64,000 nucleotides of DNA from Seriola aureovittata. Lineage: Eukaryota; Chordata; Actinopteri; Carangiformes; Carangidae. Position numbers and translations under genes: made by a program. The stretch lies in NCBI RefSeq assembly GCF_021018895.1, contig NC_079376.1:10469001-10533000 (forward strand), written 5' to 3'. How positions within the stretch are numbered: position 1 is the stretch's first letter; every line of letters starts with the position of its first letter. This document shows, piece by piece, positions 34,635 through 48,940 of this stretch. The notes under the pieces were generated by a model, which worked only from the letters and a program-made list of their open reading frames with translations, searched no databases and was not told the DNA's origin.

Positions 34635-37600
34635 CTGGCAAAGAGAAAAAAAGAGAGAGAGAAGAGAAAAACAAACGTTAAATCACCCTGCATTCACACC
34701 GAGGAAGATTCATCACAAGCCACCACAAAGACAAAACAGTTTTGCATGACTTAATGGCAACATTAGCCACCGAGTCCTTGAGAGAGGCGCGCACAACAAA
34801 ACAGCAACAAACAAAAGGGCAATTGTGTGCTGACTTGGGAACCCAGTGAGGGATACCTTTAATGTTCCTTATGATCTATTCCCCCCTCTTTTAATAAAGC
34901 TTTTGATTACGTTTGGTTGCTATGGGCACCAGGGAGACATTCCTCAAGTATTAAGTGTAGCTTGGGCACAGAAGAACCCTCATCGTGGCACATCCCCTCT
35001 TCCCTCCGTCTTTTTCAGTCGCTCCTGCTGCCGGTTGCACACATCACACACCGACTTTAAACGCAGTGTACAGTATCCTGTCTACGGTTCCTCCTCCAAA
35101 ACAATGTTATTCCTCCAGGGTTATCACCCATTGGAATATCAAAGTAAGCTTCAAGTTAGCAAAGTGCAGGATACAAATGGTTCCTTTCATTACTCCCCAT
35201 CACTCCACCCCCACCTCCACCATTCCCCTCTGTGGGACCCCCACTCTGGCTGCATTGTAGGGGGCTCTGCTCCCCTTCCAGCTGTCTAGAAATGAGGACC
35301 AGGCATGGGCCACTCCGTGCTTTCACAAGGTATTGTTATGTCAGCGAGCCCATCAATTAGGCTGTCTGAAGTTTTATCACCACCACAGCAGCGAATAAGT
35401 GCAGCTCCACAAAGCCTCCCCAGCCGGCCTTGCTCCTGTGGTTTTTCCAGCGTAGAGCCAGAGGTCATTTGGAGGTGACTACCAGCCAGGGGCAACCTTT
35501 TTAACTTGGAATGGGATGCCACGGGCTGTGTCAAACGCAAGCTGGCCACTCAGGTCAAGCAAGCTCTCCACCTTTCTCTCTTTCTTCCTCTATTCTGTCT
35601 TTCTTTGACGTTGTGTGGACTTAGCACTACAGGTACCACCATGTGGTTGATATTAAAGAGGGGTTTCAAATCACGTTGGAGCTGTCCGGGATGGAGTCCT
35701 TTGCTGGTTCCAAAAAAGCAGAAGAGAGAGAGAGAGAGAGAAAAAAATAAAACGCCCCCATCCGCCCTTTCTGACGTACGAGCCACGGCACCATCAGTAC
35801 GGCTAAAGAACTGGTCATTAGAAGGAAGGGAGAGCTGGAACCAATTTGGGCTCCTAATCCCCCATGAAGCCCTGATACCTGCCCTTACTTTCTCCAATGA
35901 ACTTAAACGCCTGTAATCTGCCCGGCTCAAAGTGACATGGTTAAACGTACAAAATGCACGGTTGGGAAAAGAGAGACGCGGTGCTCATTTGCCAGGGGGC
36001 ATCCAGAGTGCAGCTACGCAGGGGTGCCGCGGGCCCCTGAGAGAAAAAGATGAAACACATCCATATGAACATAAGGGAGAAGGAAAAGAGGAGGATGGGA
36101 GGGGAGGTGTGCGAGTGAGAGAGTTGGATGAGACATTATATGATTCTAATGCCCGATTTTTGATTTAAAGGAGGAATAACGATCAAGTTTTACTAAGTGT
36201 GAAAGTATTTTAGTAGAACAAAAGGGACAAAGTTTTCTTAGATATCTTTGCTGTCAGAAATGCCTGCAGTACTTATGAGAGAAAGACGCTTCAAGCATCA
36301 AAACCAGCTGAGCAAGTAAACAGTAAGACATTCCAGGTATCACACTCCCTCTTTATGCTCGGAGTGCAAGGCCTGCCAAAATATATGTCCTGCTTTCTCC
36401 CTTCCTAGACACACAGAGGGGCTCAAAATCACAACCATGTGCATTCTTACCTATTCTGGGACATAACCATAAACACATAATGTTAGGAATGTTCTTCCCA
36501 GGTGCCAAATTTGCCCTTATGGTTTCCAGTGACTGCAGAGGAAATACTCTATGTACTGGAGAGTATACTGAATCAAAGTGCCATTTTCACGTTTCTTTTT
36601 TTTTTTCTTTCCGAAATGTTCCTTTGAAAAAAAAAAGAAAAAGAAAAAAAAAAGTGTTCTTCCTCTTGTGTTTTTCACACAAACACATGCACACACAAAG
36701 GCTCTGTTTTTGTACGCTAAACAAGTTGCCACAGTAACCAGGAGGCAAAGCGGTGCACTGGAGGGAGTGGGGGGTGACCAAGGGCCCCTCTCGTGGTGGC
36801 CTCAGAGCACCTTTTATCAGTCTGAGTAAAGCCAATTGAGATTATCAGAGCCAGGCCTGATAACACTGTTTTCCCTCGACCCGTGAGCTGCTAATGGTGT
36901 GTGCTTAGAACAACACAACCAGGAATCCTCCGGAGATGAAGGCCAGTCAACTTGGATGGACAGCTAGATGGATGGATCTGAGGACCCAAGGCCCTGAGAG
37001 AGACACGGAGGTTGACCACAGGGACTCAGAATTCCCAAGCACTCGCTAAAACATACATGCGCGTTGTAAATCTACACATCGACACCGTGGACATGACCAC
37101 AACCACAGCCAGTGTGTCCGTAGGCTAACCAGAACACAGGAGGCTCACAGGGGACACTAGCTTAAAAAACCCGTGTTTTATTATCTACATCTGGTGGTCT
37201 TGCTTATTATGGCCTGCCTCTGCTGAATGTTAGAGCACAACCAACTCGCACACATGCACACGCAGTACACAGAGTACCTCTCAGCATGGGAACTCCATGC
37301 TGTCTTCAAACAAATAATTAAAGGCAAGGTTAGGGGGTCGTGCAGAGGTCATTCCTTGGGATACAGCTCAGAATGTGTGTGTATTACCCCGGCAGAAAGA
37401 GGGCTGGTGGGGGCAGTGATCCTCTGCTATTTAATGTGGACGACTGTTTCTCCCAGCCAATAAGTCTGCAAAAACTGCACTTGCGGCGCTAAGCATGCTT
37501 TGGAGTGTGCATGTGAACATTTATGCACGTGTCAGTCAATATGTGTGTATGTATATGTCAGCGCATTCTTCACGCGCTACTGCCAATTGGCCTACAGTAG

Positions 37601-38398
37601 CCCTTCCTGCTGAAATGCCTGCTGAATTGGCGTAAGCAACACGTGTACAAACATGTGTTACGCGCAGATACAATATAGTCTGGAGGACTAAGAAAGCAGT
37701 TCCATGATTATATAGAGCGGCAAGTTTACTAGTGTGCGAGTGTTGAGGCTGTGCATGTCGCAGAGCAAAATAACAGGCAGATATGAATGATGGAGCCAGA
37801 GCAGCAGGAGTCCACTTGACACAGGGTCTCCGCTAGGCTGGATCAACACGGCATCCCTGGTTACTAATATCTGCTCACACATGGGGGGGCTTCAGAGAGT
37901 TCCTGCTTAGGTGTTAAATACCCTGGCTAGCATACAATGTTATGCTATACCCTGTGTGAGTGTGAGTGTGGGGGGACTGAGGGTAAGGGGATGTTAGAAA
38001 CAGAAGAGGAGCTCTCGGGCTAAGAGTAAACTTACGTAATTCCGAAACAGAACATGTGCCTCTATTTAAAATCCTTCAACTTTATGAAACCTCCCTTTAA
38101 TACAACAAACTGATTGCATCATCACCGTGAGACAAACAGATGTTGACAAATACTATGGATGTCTACTGGAAGTTTGAAGATGAAATCCCAGCAAACCACT
38201 GTGTCTCACTCAGTGCTTCCATTTATTCTGTTTTTTTGGGTTTTTTTTTCTTGCTTCCTCATCTCGATCTGTCATAAAAGACTTGTTTCTGGTTAACTGA
38301 CTTGCAGCCACACCTGGTAACTCGCTCCTGTTGTCAGCATTCCTTCCCTGAGAAATCGTCATGCCAAACCACCCTACCCTGGAGCACAGCCAAGAGAC

Positions 38399-38436
38399 AG
38401 AGAGAGAGAGAGAGAGAGCGAGAGAGCGAGAGAGAG

Positions 38437-38499
<63 letters not shown>

Positions 38500-38510
38500 G
38501 AGAGAGAGAG
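38399..38510. repeat. (GA)n microsatellite
   Basis: About 112 bp of GA with GCGA interruptions. It is a polypurine tract on the plus strand, the sequence class that can form triplexes. Confidence 0.97.
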
Positions 38511-41500
38511 CTTCGCTGCTTGGCTGGCCAATTGCTGTGGAGATCGGAGGGAACCCAACCAATCAGGAGTGGGGTCACTCGTTTGACGAGTTTGTGATGA
38601 AAGAAAGAAACCGACCCAGAGTCGGAGCGAGACAAGAGAGAGAATCAGAGAAATATTAAACACGTTTTCTGCACGAAACGAGCGCCCGGACTGCTCCAAA
38701 TGTAGTCCTCTAGAGCGTTCACAGAGAAGCAGGCGGCTTTGATATTGTGACACAGAAATCGTTGGCAGTTTATTGCCTTCATGGCTGACCTGCACATGCC
38801 CATTTCGATAACTCGTATGCCAGGGACAGGGGCGGTCAGTTTCCGTTTTGTCAGTCAAATTCTTGGGCCCCTGTCTGTCTTTACAGGAAGATTAGATGCA
38901 ACACAATCCGAACAAGAACGTGCTGAACTCAATCCCCGATCACTGCTTGCAAACATGACTGTCCTCTGGTTCCTATTAAAGCTCATTGCTTCCATACTTC
39001 CGCTTCAGACAGAAATAAAGATTCCAAACCCCCAGCGATTGAGTCACAACTCACTGGTATCAAAGGAGGAAGGCTTTAGTTTGATCCTCTCCCCCCAAAA
39101 AGGAAAGACAGGCAGAGGGGAGTAAAAACACTCAATGTCCTTTGACCAGGAAGTGCATGCAAATTAACCCCATGAAGAGGGTGTGTTTAGTATAAGCAAA
39201 CATTAATTATAGTCCGGTCAGACAGTGGGGCAGTCTGGGACTACTGAACCTCCAACACTGATCTACTGTAGTGTCAACAACACTGATTGAATCAGCTCAC
39301 ATGGTCCTAACAGGCCCCCTGTAACAGTTTATACATAGCTTGCCACCAGACTGAACCTACAGTATCTGTGGATTTATCATAAACTATCACAAAGGGGCTT
39401 TTCACGGGTTGCACTCTTCCAGGATGACGATAAAGGACAAAGAGATAGGGTAGGAACAAGGAAGCTTCCTCAAGCTCATCCTATCAGAGACAGAGTTTCC
39501 CTTTTTCTATCCCTTCTTCCCTTCTTTAAGTTAAAACAGGAGTCAAGAGACATAAGCCGGGGCGAACATTACCTCACTCCCGTGTTTGATTTAGTGCAGA
39601 TGTGAAGCGGAGCGAGGCAAGATCGTTTTTTAGGAACGTCAGAGAGGGCCCACGTTTAGGGCAGCCACTGTGTTTACATAGTTTTACCTCTGTCTCTCTC
39701 TCCCTCGCTCCCTCTTTCTCTCATCCACCGAGCCTCCATACCCCCCTCCACACGCTTTTGTCTCCCTCTCAAAGGGGGACTGTTTCACCTCTCCTCCATG
39801 GACTTTCACTGACCTGTTTTTCTTTCCCTTTTTATTACTCCACTCATTGCCCTTTTGTGGCACCCCCCCACCCCCGCCCCCCTCTCAGCCCTATATGAGT
39901 AACATTTGCATTGCTCTGTCAGTCTAGCTGCAGAAGTCATTCCTCTCTGAAACCCGGGGAGTACGAGTCATTAAGACTGGAGTGGAAAATCAGACAAAGA
40001 ATTATATATTTGTGTTGCAAACTGACACGATTTAACGAGCAGCTAATTAAAATAAATCAATAGCACTGCGGCATGCTCGCTCTCTGTCTGTCTCTCTTCC
40101 CTCCATCTGATTTTCTGTCAGCACCAAAGAGGTGGAACACTGCAGTGTGGAGCGCTGTGCTATTCTACTGATGTTTTTACCCTTAAAATCAGGCGTCAAC
40201 TCCTGGCCATGCATTACGATGAATAAGTGAGAACTCAATGGCTCGTATACAATAGAGGGAGGGATAAAAATATGTAGCAATAATCTCAGGAATAACTCTA
40301 TGAACTACAACAGCAAGACAAACAACAAAAGAAACAAACATAGACATCTCTCCCTCTATTTACCCTCCCATGTAACACCTTCTCCCCTCTTCCCCCTGTC
40401 CAGTCAGGGCATGTCACCCCTGGGCCTTGCAGTCCAGCAGCCTGACCCCTACATGGCGGGCTGTGCGGCCCCAGCTGCTGACTGTCCGTCAAACACCTCC
40501 AGAGCAGCGTTGGGCCAGGAAGACCACGCTTGTTGCCCCTTTGATCCGGCAAGCAGCAGCTGCTGCTCCACACAGCAGCACTTTGTTCCTCTGTCTCCTT
40601 ACCACACTCTGTCCTACGGCACAAAAACACTGACTCCAGTGCAGAAAGTGGAGGGAGAGAAAGGAGAAGAGGAAAAATGTGGAGGGGGGGGGCGTATTAA
40701 GAAAAAAAAAAAAAAAAAAAAAAACTCACCCGTTTTCTCTTCCCTACAACATCAACAAGCTCTGACAACGGCAGTGGGGGTTTTTCTTGGCCCCGACACA
40801 GCTTTCAGGCATCTCCTCCTTAACGCTTCACCCTCCCTTCTCTTTTAAGAGATATGATAGTTATTGTTCAAATCAGCCAGGGTGAATGGAATGGACCGAG
40901 GCCAAGCCTGCCCCAGGCGTCAACACACCTGTATGAAAGAGACCTTATTGTAGCAACCCAGCATGGCTAACCTGCCCTAGCTCTACCAGTTTTGTGAAGT
41001 TAGGAGGGAGGGTGGAATCATCTCCTCTTTCTTTTTCTCCCAGACAGTTCCCTAATATTTCCCTTCATTAACCTTCATTTCCTTAGAGACCGGCACCTCT
41101 GACCTGGAAAGTTTTTACTAACACTGTTTTTTTTGAATATCACCACTAGACACGGGGATTAAGGAAAGAGTTGATCCACATCTCCCTTGTTCTCTTACTC
41201 TTGCACCCCCTCCCCCTTAAGATAACACCTTATTAATGTGCATAGGTGCACAAAAGGTATTCTCTGCCTGCCCAGGAGCTGAGGGACCAACAGCTGTGTT
41301 CTCCGCTGTTTGAAGAGCGTCTGAAAACATCCAGCACATGTCAATATGAGCCGCCGTCAAAGGTTCCAGTACATAGCACATGACAGAGGTCGTCAGCGCT
41401 GGAAGGTAACGTTCATTCCTCATAAGCCAGCTTCTCACCTTTTGGGTGGGTGAGGACTTCCTGCTTTCATGCAGGGCCAGCAAGAAATAGAACAGAGACA

Positions 41501-41513
41501 TACTGGCAGGCTG

Positions 41514-41514
<1 letters not shown>

Positions 41515-41589
<75 letters not shown>
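41515..41589. repeat. (CA)n microsatellite
   Basis: About 75 bp of CA with one AACA slip. Confidence 0.97.
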
Positions 41590-41590
<1 letters not shown>

Positions 41591-41999
41591 AAATGCTCAA
41601 TGGGGGGGTAGAATAAAATAAAAGAAAGAATGAATCCAGCACTATCAGTACCCAAGCCTACCCATCAGCCCTCCTGAGAGGAGTGGGTGTGCTCACAAAA
41701 TCACCCCATTTAATCAGTGATGAGTGCCACCCCTGTCGCCCAGATTTCCCGTTTTTCCCACAATGCCAGGCCCATTGGGCTCCTTTGTATGTCTCTGTGG
41801 GGAGGGCAGGTATAATCTCCGTTTCCATCCACATCTCACTCCAATCATACAAATGTGTGACTTTTTTAGCCTCTCTGTCTCTTTCCTGCACTATCTCTCC
41901 ATCTCTATTTCTCTCACCCGCTCTCTTTTTTTTTGTCTCTTGCTCTATCGTCTTCTGCTCCCTTTCATTCTCAACCCTTTTTTCCCTCTCTGCCTGGTA

Positions 42000-42240
42000 A
42001 TCGAGTGAGAGATTCCGCGACTCTGTGACTCCCCCTTATTGTCAGATATCAAACAGGGCGGCTTTGTGGATTACCAGGGGAAGCTGATAATGACATGATA
42101 GAGGCGTGATATTTCAAACAAAATTGAGTGTCAATTGCCTGCATCGTCTAGGCAACACAAGTGTCTGCGTTGCAGCAGCCAGGCAGGAAATAAGGCCAAT
42201 CTATTTCCTTTGCTTCATATCAAACGTCTTTCTTCTCCCT
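42000..42240. promoter_or_regulatory. candidate intronic conserved element F
   Basis: A block free of repeats with TTATTGTCAGATATCAAA, GATAATGACATGATAG and ATTTCAAACAAAATTGAG (SOX/LEF-like CAAA words), ending in CCAATCTATTTCC. Function is inferred from texture only. Confidence 0.25.
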
Positions 42241-42373
42241 ACTTTATAAGACTATAATGGGTTCAGCTCAAAGAGAAGAAGAGGGGGCCTGTCAAGAGGG
42301 GCTTCAACAGTTACATCCTTACGCAACACACATACATGCTTGGGTACACTCTGAGCATGCAGGTGCTGCACAT

Positions 42374-42375
<2 letters not shown>

Positions 42376-42409
<34 letters not shown>
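42376..42409. repeat. (CA)n microsatellite
   Basis: About 16 CA units. Confidence 0.95.
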
Positions 42410-44357
42410 CTGCAGATATGAACTTATGCTCCTGAATCTCAAATGCATTAGCAGAAGTCAAAAAGCAGAGCCAATGGGAGGTTGTAGAGGGAGGGTGCCC
42501 CCATTTTACCACCCCGCCCCCAAACATATATACCCATGCACATGCTCTCTTTGCTCTTGCCGCTTATTTCCCCCCTCCTCCTCACACTGCTGTACTATTA
42601 CCCATGAATTTAGGGCAGTGAACTGCACAGCAGTTTGAGCAATTAAAGAGTGACACCTAAACCTGGTGGGTAGACTGTCAAGATTCTCTAATGCCTGAGT
42701 TTAGGAGCCGCTGCACTTGGAGCCCGACAAGTGTGGAGTACAGTATTCCATGTATGTGTGTGTCTCTCTGCGTGTGTGTGTGTTTGTGTGTGTGTGTGTT
42801 TTTGGAAAGGGATTCTCCCTCCCACTGGGATGTCATCATCTTCTCATCACTGTGTCTCTGGCGTGCGAGTGAGTGTTTCCACCAAACACGTTTCCATGAT
42901 GTGTCTGAGTGAGTGAGTGTGCTCACATCAATCTACATATTACTGACCACGAGCCATCAGTCGAATGCTATGAGCTTGCCTCTGACTTCCCCTATTGAAT
43001 AATTAATCTTAAGTTTCAATTGCACATAATTGCTTTGACATACATAAGTCTCGAACGCACAGGCTAACAAACAACCATGTGGTGGCACGGTCAAAAGCAG
43101 AGTTTAGGGCTAAAAAGCCCAGCAGCAGGCTGGTGATATAAATAGCTGTTGTTTGTGGAGGGCACTGCTGGCAGATGCAGCAGTGACACTGTGGAGCAGA
43201 CCACAGGGACTCTGATGTGCCTGGTGGCCTGAAGCGAGCCCTCAGCCTCTCAGATCAGCTCTACCACTGACTGTCTACAGCTTTGACTGGCCTCCTTCAT
43301 ATGTCACAGCCCGAAACAAGTAAAACAATCTCTGTGTCTCACCAAAGCCAAATTCAATTTAGCCGGCACTGCACAATATGCTCCTTGAAATTGAGTCTGT
43401 GAACTGTCATGAGTGATTCTTCCCAAGAAGGGTTCAGCAATTACCCCAACATACAGATGACCCCATTCTCGAAAATGTTTTATTTGTATAGGTTAAGATA
43501 TAAAAGAAAAAAGAACCTAACCAGAAATGAGTTATACATTAATATCTGCGATTATTTCAGTGTAACTTTTTGGCAAATGGCAGATACATTCTGTATGTTT
43601 GGAGACTTGCTTTTTCCTTCACCTCATACCTTAGGAGGAAGCTGAAGAAAGTCATGGTAACAAGGAGATGATAAAGCAGATATGTCTTCGGGGGGTTACA
43701 GGCAGACACCCTCTACCCCCCACCAGGGGAAAGGCATTCCCACCGCCCTCCCTCGCCACCGCACATGCTCACGCAGACTCCCAATTGAAACATCATCATC
43801 AGTAATGGGAGGAATAAATATTCATAAGGCCGGGAAGAGAGAAACCCTAGATTAGGGTAATATACTCCTCATTGTTCTCCCCCTTCCTTTCTCCAGCTTT
43901 TCCTCTGTATCTCTGCAGCTTGTTATGCATGTAATAGCGATGCCTAATAGTGGTTAATTCCTCTGATAACTTCATCAAAGTGCGTGCACATGTGTGCTTC
44001 TGTGTGCATGGTGAGAATGTGGCAGCAAGCCGCACCGTTTATTTCTCACCTCTCCCAAATTGCAAATTACCGGGTTTGATATCTGCAAGATTTTGGGCAA
44101 CGTTCCAGTTAAGATTGGATTGTTTTCGTGGAGAGGTCCTGTGACTCCCTTCCTCCGTCCCTCCCACAGTCCCTCCCCTTTTCTGCTTGGCAACGACTCT
44201 ACTGATATCTCATCCATAACAGGCCTGAACTGGGCCAGAGCATGGCTTAAACAAACAAAGGGCTATATTGATTTATAGGGTCTTCCATGATGGGCTTATT
44301 GGCCTGCACCTCAAAGCCACAGAGGGCACCAGGCCATGAATCACAGCTTCACCAAAT

Positions 44358-44361
44358 ACAC

Positions 44362-44411
<50 letters not shown>
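44358..44411. repeat. (CA)n microsatellite
   Basis: CA units with early CATA interruptions. Confidence 0.95.
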
Positions 44412-44413
<2 letters not shown>

Positions 44414-44780
44414 AAGAATCAAGAAGCATTGTTAAGGATGTGATTACAACTCTTTTCGCCCATTCATATCCAGAAACACTCGCTTTCATTGTGTCTTAAA
44501 GGAAGGGGGTCGGGGTGGGGGGGTGGTTGAGTTTGATACCACACAAACAAAAGCAAAGAGAGAAGAGCATGTTTATTTACATGCTGTTACTATATATCCA
44601 CAGACACACAGGGATAGAGGGAGTGCAAAGTGTGAAAAAAGGGGGGAGGTAAAGAAAAACAGAGAGCAGGAGAGAGAGAGAGTGAGAGAAAGAGCATGCC
44701 TGGACAGAGAGAAAATACCTTGTAGAGGTTCACAGAGTTTAAAGAGCTCAGCCAGAGAAGGAGCTCCTGTCCTCTCTTGT

Positions 44781-44784
<4 letters not shown>

Positions 44785-44865
<81 letters not shown>
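44785..44865. repeat. (CA)n microsatellite
   Basis: About 40 uninterrupted CA units, the longest CA run in the window. Confidence 0.97.
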
Positions 44866-44867
<2 letters not shown>

Positions 44868-47739
44868 CGAGGCCATTCTGTTACACCTGGTCACCTTTAT
44901 CCCTTTTAGTCTAACCATACTTCTCTGACCCACCCACCCCATACTCTCACCCCCTCCCTCCAAAAACATACACCATGCACACAAACATGTACACAACATT
45001 CAGTCGTCCTAAACACATCACCACCAAGACACACATAGCAGCAGCCTGTGGCTAACACACAGCTCCTTTGGCTATCTCCCTCAGCAGATAAAAGTAATTA
45101 TTCCAAATCTACTCTGTCAGGTTGTCTGATCCTCTGGGGCCTCAGTTTAAATCTCTCTCTCTCTCTCTCTGTCTGTCTCATTGCCTCTTTCTGTCTCTCG
45201 GTCATAAGCCACAAAAAGAATCCGTGCCAACTGACCTCCAGAGTAAAAACATAAACAGAGCGCCTAGCCATAAAAACACATATAGCACCATAGCAGCTGA
45301 AGCACATGGCTTTCTTTGTGAAAACAGACCATTCCAAACAACTACCAGACCTTAAGTTAGATTTCTCTTTAAATGCATGACTTCAACACTAATCAAATCC
45401 ACTAAAAAAAAAAAAAAAAAAAAGCAGTGATCAAACCTGGTGCTCTAAACAACTTTGAAAAATCACAAAAAATGCATTACATCATCTAGCATACAATCCA
45501 AAGGACTTATGCACCTATTCAGACGCCTAGTCCCTCTGTTGGCACTTGCCGTTGGCACCCATGTTAGGCTTTAGAGCTAAATAGCAGGCCAATATCCCAG
45601 GCTTTCCAGCTGCACGCCCTGAAAGCCCATGGAGAAACCATTCGTCCCAATGAGCTCTAAAGGCAAATGGAAGCTCATAAACAGAGACTTGACTGTATAG
45701 ACTTTGCATTTTATCTTTCAGCAGTTTCCCCTTTTATGAGCCAGGGACCCCTATAACAAGGGGGAGGAAGGGAGGGATGAGCAAGATGGGAGGATGGCAG
45801 GGAGAGAGCAAGGATGACAGTAAGGATGTTAAGAAAGAAGACGATGGCAGAAAAGAGCAGAAGAATAAGAATGAGGTACAGGTTGGGAGAATGAGACGGA
45901 GGAGAACTGGGGTCACAAATCTTGCTGCTATTCTAGAACGTGACATCTTCGCTCGTTTGCGGCTGCTCATTAACAAACAATACTGCTGTGAAATTGGTTT
46001 AATGACAAAGTAATAAAATTGCTATTCTGCTCACAGATGGCCTCAGGCACAGGGAGATTCTGGCAGACTTACTGTGGCTGCCCGTATGCATTAAGCTGCT
46101 TGTTCATGAAAACAGCATCCTACTACTATCTTTCTCACTATCACCAACCTTTTTTTTTTTTTCCTTCTTTTTAACTTCTTTCTCTTCCTGCAAATGAAAT
46201 AAATTAACCTACTTTCCTCCCTTCTATTCTCCTTGAATTCTCCCTCTCCCACATTCTCACCCTCTTGCTCTCCCTCTGAGTCTCTCTCTCTCCTCTCTCT
46301 CTAGTGTATTCTCTTTCTCGTTCTTCCTCTTTCTCTCTCTCTCTCTCCCTCTCTCTCCAGTTCTCACCCCGAGTACAGAAATTACCATCTTAAAATAAAA
46401 AAAAAAGGAGGCTCGCCCACGCAAACGCAGCTCGACTTCATTTCAAACGCAGAGCCCTTGTTATTAAACGACCCACCAATAAAACCAAGCCGTTGAGGAA
46501 TAAAAGAGCCAAAAGGAGCAGAGAAGTACAAAGACCCCCCTCCTCCCATCTCTCTCTAATGCTTTCTCTGTAATGCCTCTTTCAGCTCTTTGCCTCTCTA
46601 TCTTGCCTCGTCTGGCTTCGTTCTCCTTGCATGCCGTCTTTGCTGGGAGAATTCCACAGCCTTGGAGAGTCTTGAGCTTGTAATAGGAAAACAAGTAAAA
46701 AAAAAAACATTCATTTTGGTGCATGATCGCCCGGCAGTGCCAGTTTTATTAAAGCACCACCTGTTTTTCATAACTCCACACTCACACAGAGGTGGGCACT
46801 GGGCTGCTCAATGGCCACGGTGGGTGTCCATGCCATGCTATGACCCAATGTGCCCCCAGTGCCTGGTAAAGTGGGAGTGGGCCCTGTTAATCACTCTGAG
46901 CGTTTCCACAGGGCTCATGTACTCACACACTACGCATACACCGTGAGCGCACACATAAACACAGTAGCGCACATTAGCATCAGCTGTTTAAGACTCCCAT
47001 GGCTTAGCCTGTGAGTACGGCATGTGTGCACCGTGAACGGGGATCTGGATCGGTAACAACTGCTGAACAAAATGAAAAACAAAATCAAACCTGTTACAAC
47101 AGGGAGTCGTTTACTCTGCCAGTAATGAAAATATGTTTTTCCAAATGTGTTTCTCCCTCCAAAACTGATAAAATTGGATTATTATTACAGCATCAAGAAA
47201 GCAGCCAGATCAAATGAACTTAGCGGGCAGGGGGTGTTGGTAGGGGGGCTGGCACTTGGGATCTGACAACAGAGTCAATTCTGCTAATTAACTGCCAATT
47301 AGCGGTCCCTAAATGAGAGGGATCATGATGCCTGTGTTGGCAGCGCCCCGATAGTCTCGCTCTCTCATTCAGATGCACATATACACTCACGCTCGCGCAC
47401 ACAGACACACCAGAGAGATACACACACCCACACACACACACATACACAAACACAAACACAAACACACACACACACAGCCGCAACCCTGTCCACACTCCAG
47501 CTGTATATTTAGAAAGCCAGGGGCATAAGATGGCCACTGCCGGGAGTCCCTGGTTGCAGCCAAAAAAAGGCCTGACATTTCCATCTGGGTCAAAGTTAGA
47601 CAGATAATCAGCAACTTCAGTCAACTAGCCCACCAATGTGGCAGAAAGGAAGGGACAGACAAGCAATAGGCAATAGGCAGTGATATGGAGGAGAGCAGGG
47701 AGCGGGGGAAAGGACCTCAAAAGCCTCTGTGTGAGATTC

Positions 47740-47910
47740 ATAAGACTTAAATACTTATAAAGAGTGTGGAAAAAACAGGGGCAGCTGGGCCGGTTTCATA
47801 GCTTTATGTTACATTTGGAAAATATTGGTTATTATTTTGCATTTCATAATGGGCTCGCCCGCCAAACCAGAGGATCATAAAAAATCATAAAAAATCATAA
47901 AAGCCAGTAT
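47740..47910. promoter_or_regulatory. candidate intronic conserved element G
   Basis: AT-rich block with TTATTTTGCATTTCATAATG and a triple direct repeat of an 11-bp unit (ATCATAAAAA, about 47875-47902). TCATAAAA matches the core of CDX/posterior-HOX sites. Confidence 0.25.
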
Positions 47911-48885
47911 TTCTAAGTGTCTCATTGGACTGAGAGAGAGGGGTGGAAAACGCTTTGCTAAGTGGAGGAACAAATTTGGCTTTGGCTATGGCTTTTCTTC
48001 TTTTTTTTTTTTTTGTTCTCAGACACTACAAACAAATGTGCTTTACTGTTAATAACATTTTGCATGTGAACCTGCTGTACCGCCTCTCTGTACCTCTGCT
48101 GGATGGTTTAAACTCTGAGAAGTCTGGAGGGAACCATGGAGGGAGTGAGAGGGGAAAAAAAAAAAAAAAAGAGGATATGAATGGAAATGGGGAACATGCT
48201 GTGAAGAAAGCCACAGAGCAGTCAGTTCAGAGTATATGCTGGCTAAACTCAGTTTATCTGTATGCTGTGCTAGAGCGGGATCAGAATGTGGATTCTAAAT
48301 AGATAGGCAGAACTTGTAAAGGCATGTGAGCGTAATGACTGATGAAGAGTATGTCTTTTTTAACTGTAGAATCTGTTCTCTGCAGCTCAGGTATTATCTA
48401 TGTTTATTTCACACCTTTCTTATTCATCTTTCTGGGACACCTTGGCACTAACACATTGTTTACATGTACTGTTATTTTGTAAGTCTAGACTCATGAGCTT
48501 CTTATGAGCTTCTAGCGTTGCTAAGTCTCTAAATAATAGGATTAAATATCTAAAACCTAAATGGATGTAAATAGAGATGTATATGGTGTGATATGACGAC
48601 TGTCTATTATTAGTGGAGTTTGTCCTCCTGGTGAGAGGGATTCTCAAAAAGAGAGATAAAACAAACACAATCAGTGCACCATGCCCTGCCCTGCGTGGCT
48701 GGAGAGATTGAGCCTATTTCAGCTCCTCTGTGGGCACAGGCCACTTGGCGCCGTTGTCTGGCGGATATCCTTCCCTTATCATGTGACCTGTGATCCGACA
48801 GGGGGCAAAGGTTGGCTGCGATCCGCCCGTGTGTCTTAATAACTCACTCATTGTATTCCTTTCTGCCGCTAATTAAAGCTTCTCT

Positions 48886-48887
<2 letters not shown>

Positions 48888-48930
<43 letters not shown>

Positions 48931-48940
48931 CTGTGTGTGT
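48888..48940. repeat. (TG)n microsatellite
   Basis: GT dinucleotides with one ACTG interruption. Confidence 0.95.

Noticed and set aside
38210..38858. Open frame of 174 codons with long Ser-Leu stretch
   Set aside because: Spans the GA microsatellite at 38399-38510; there is no homology or splice structure, and it lies in a meis2 intron.
40300..40848. 182-codon plus-strand open frame
   Set aside because: Low-complexity sequence with a poly-lysine run from an A tract, antisense in a meis2 intron, with no recognisable domain.
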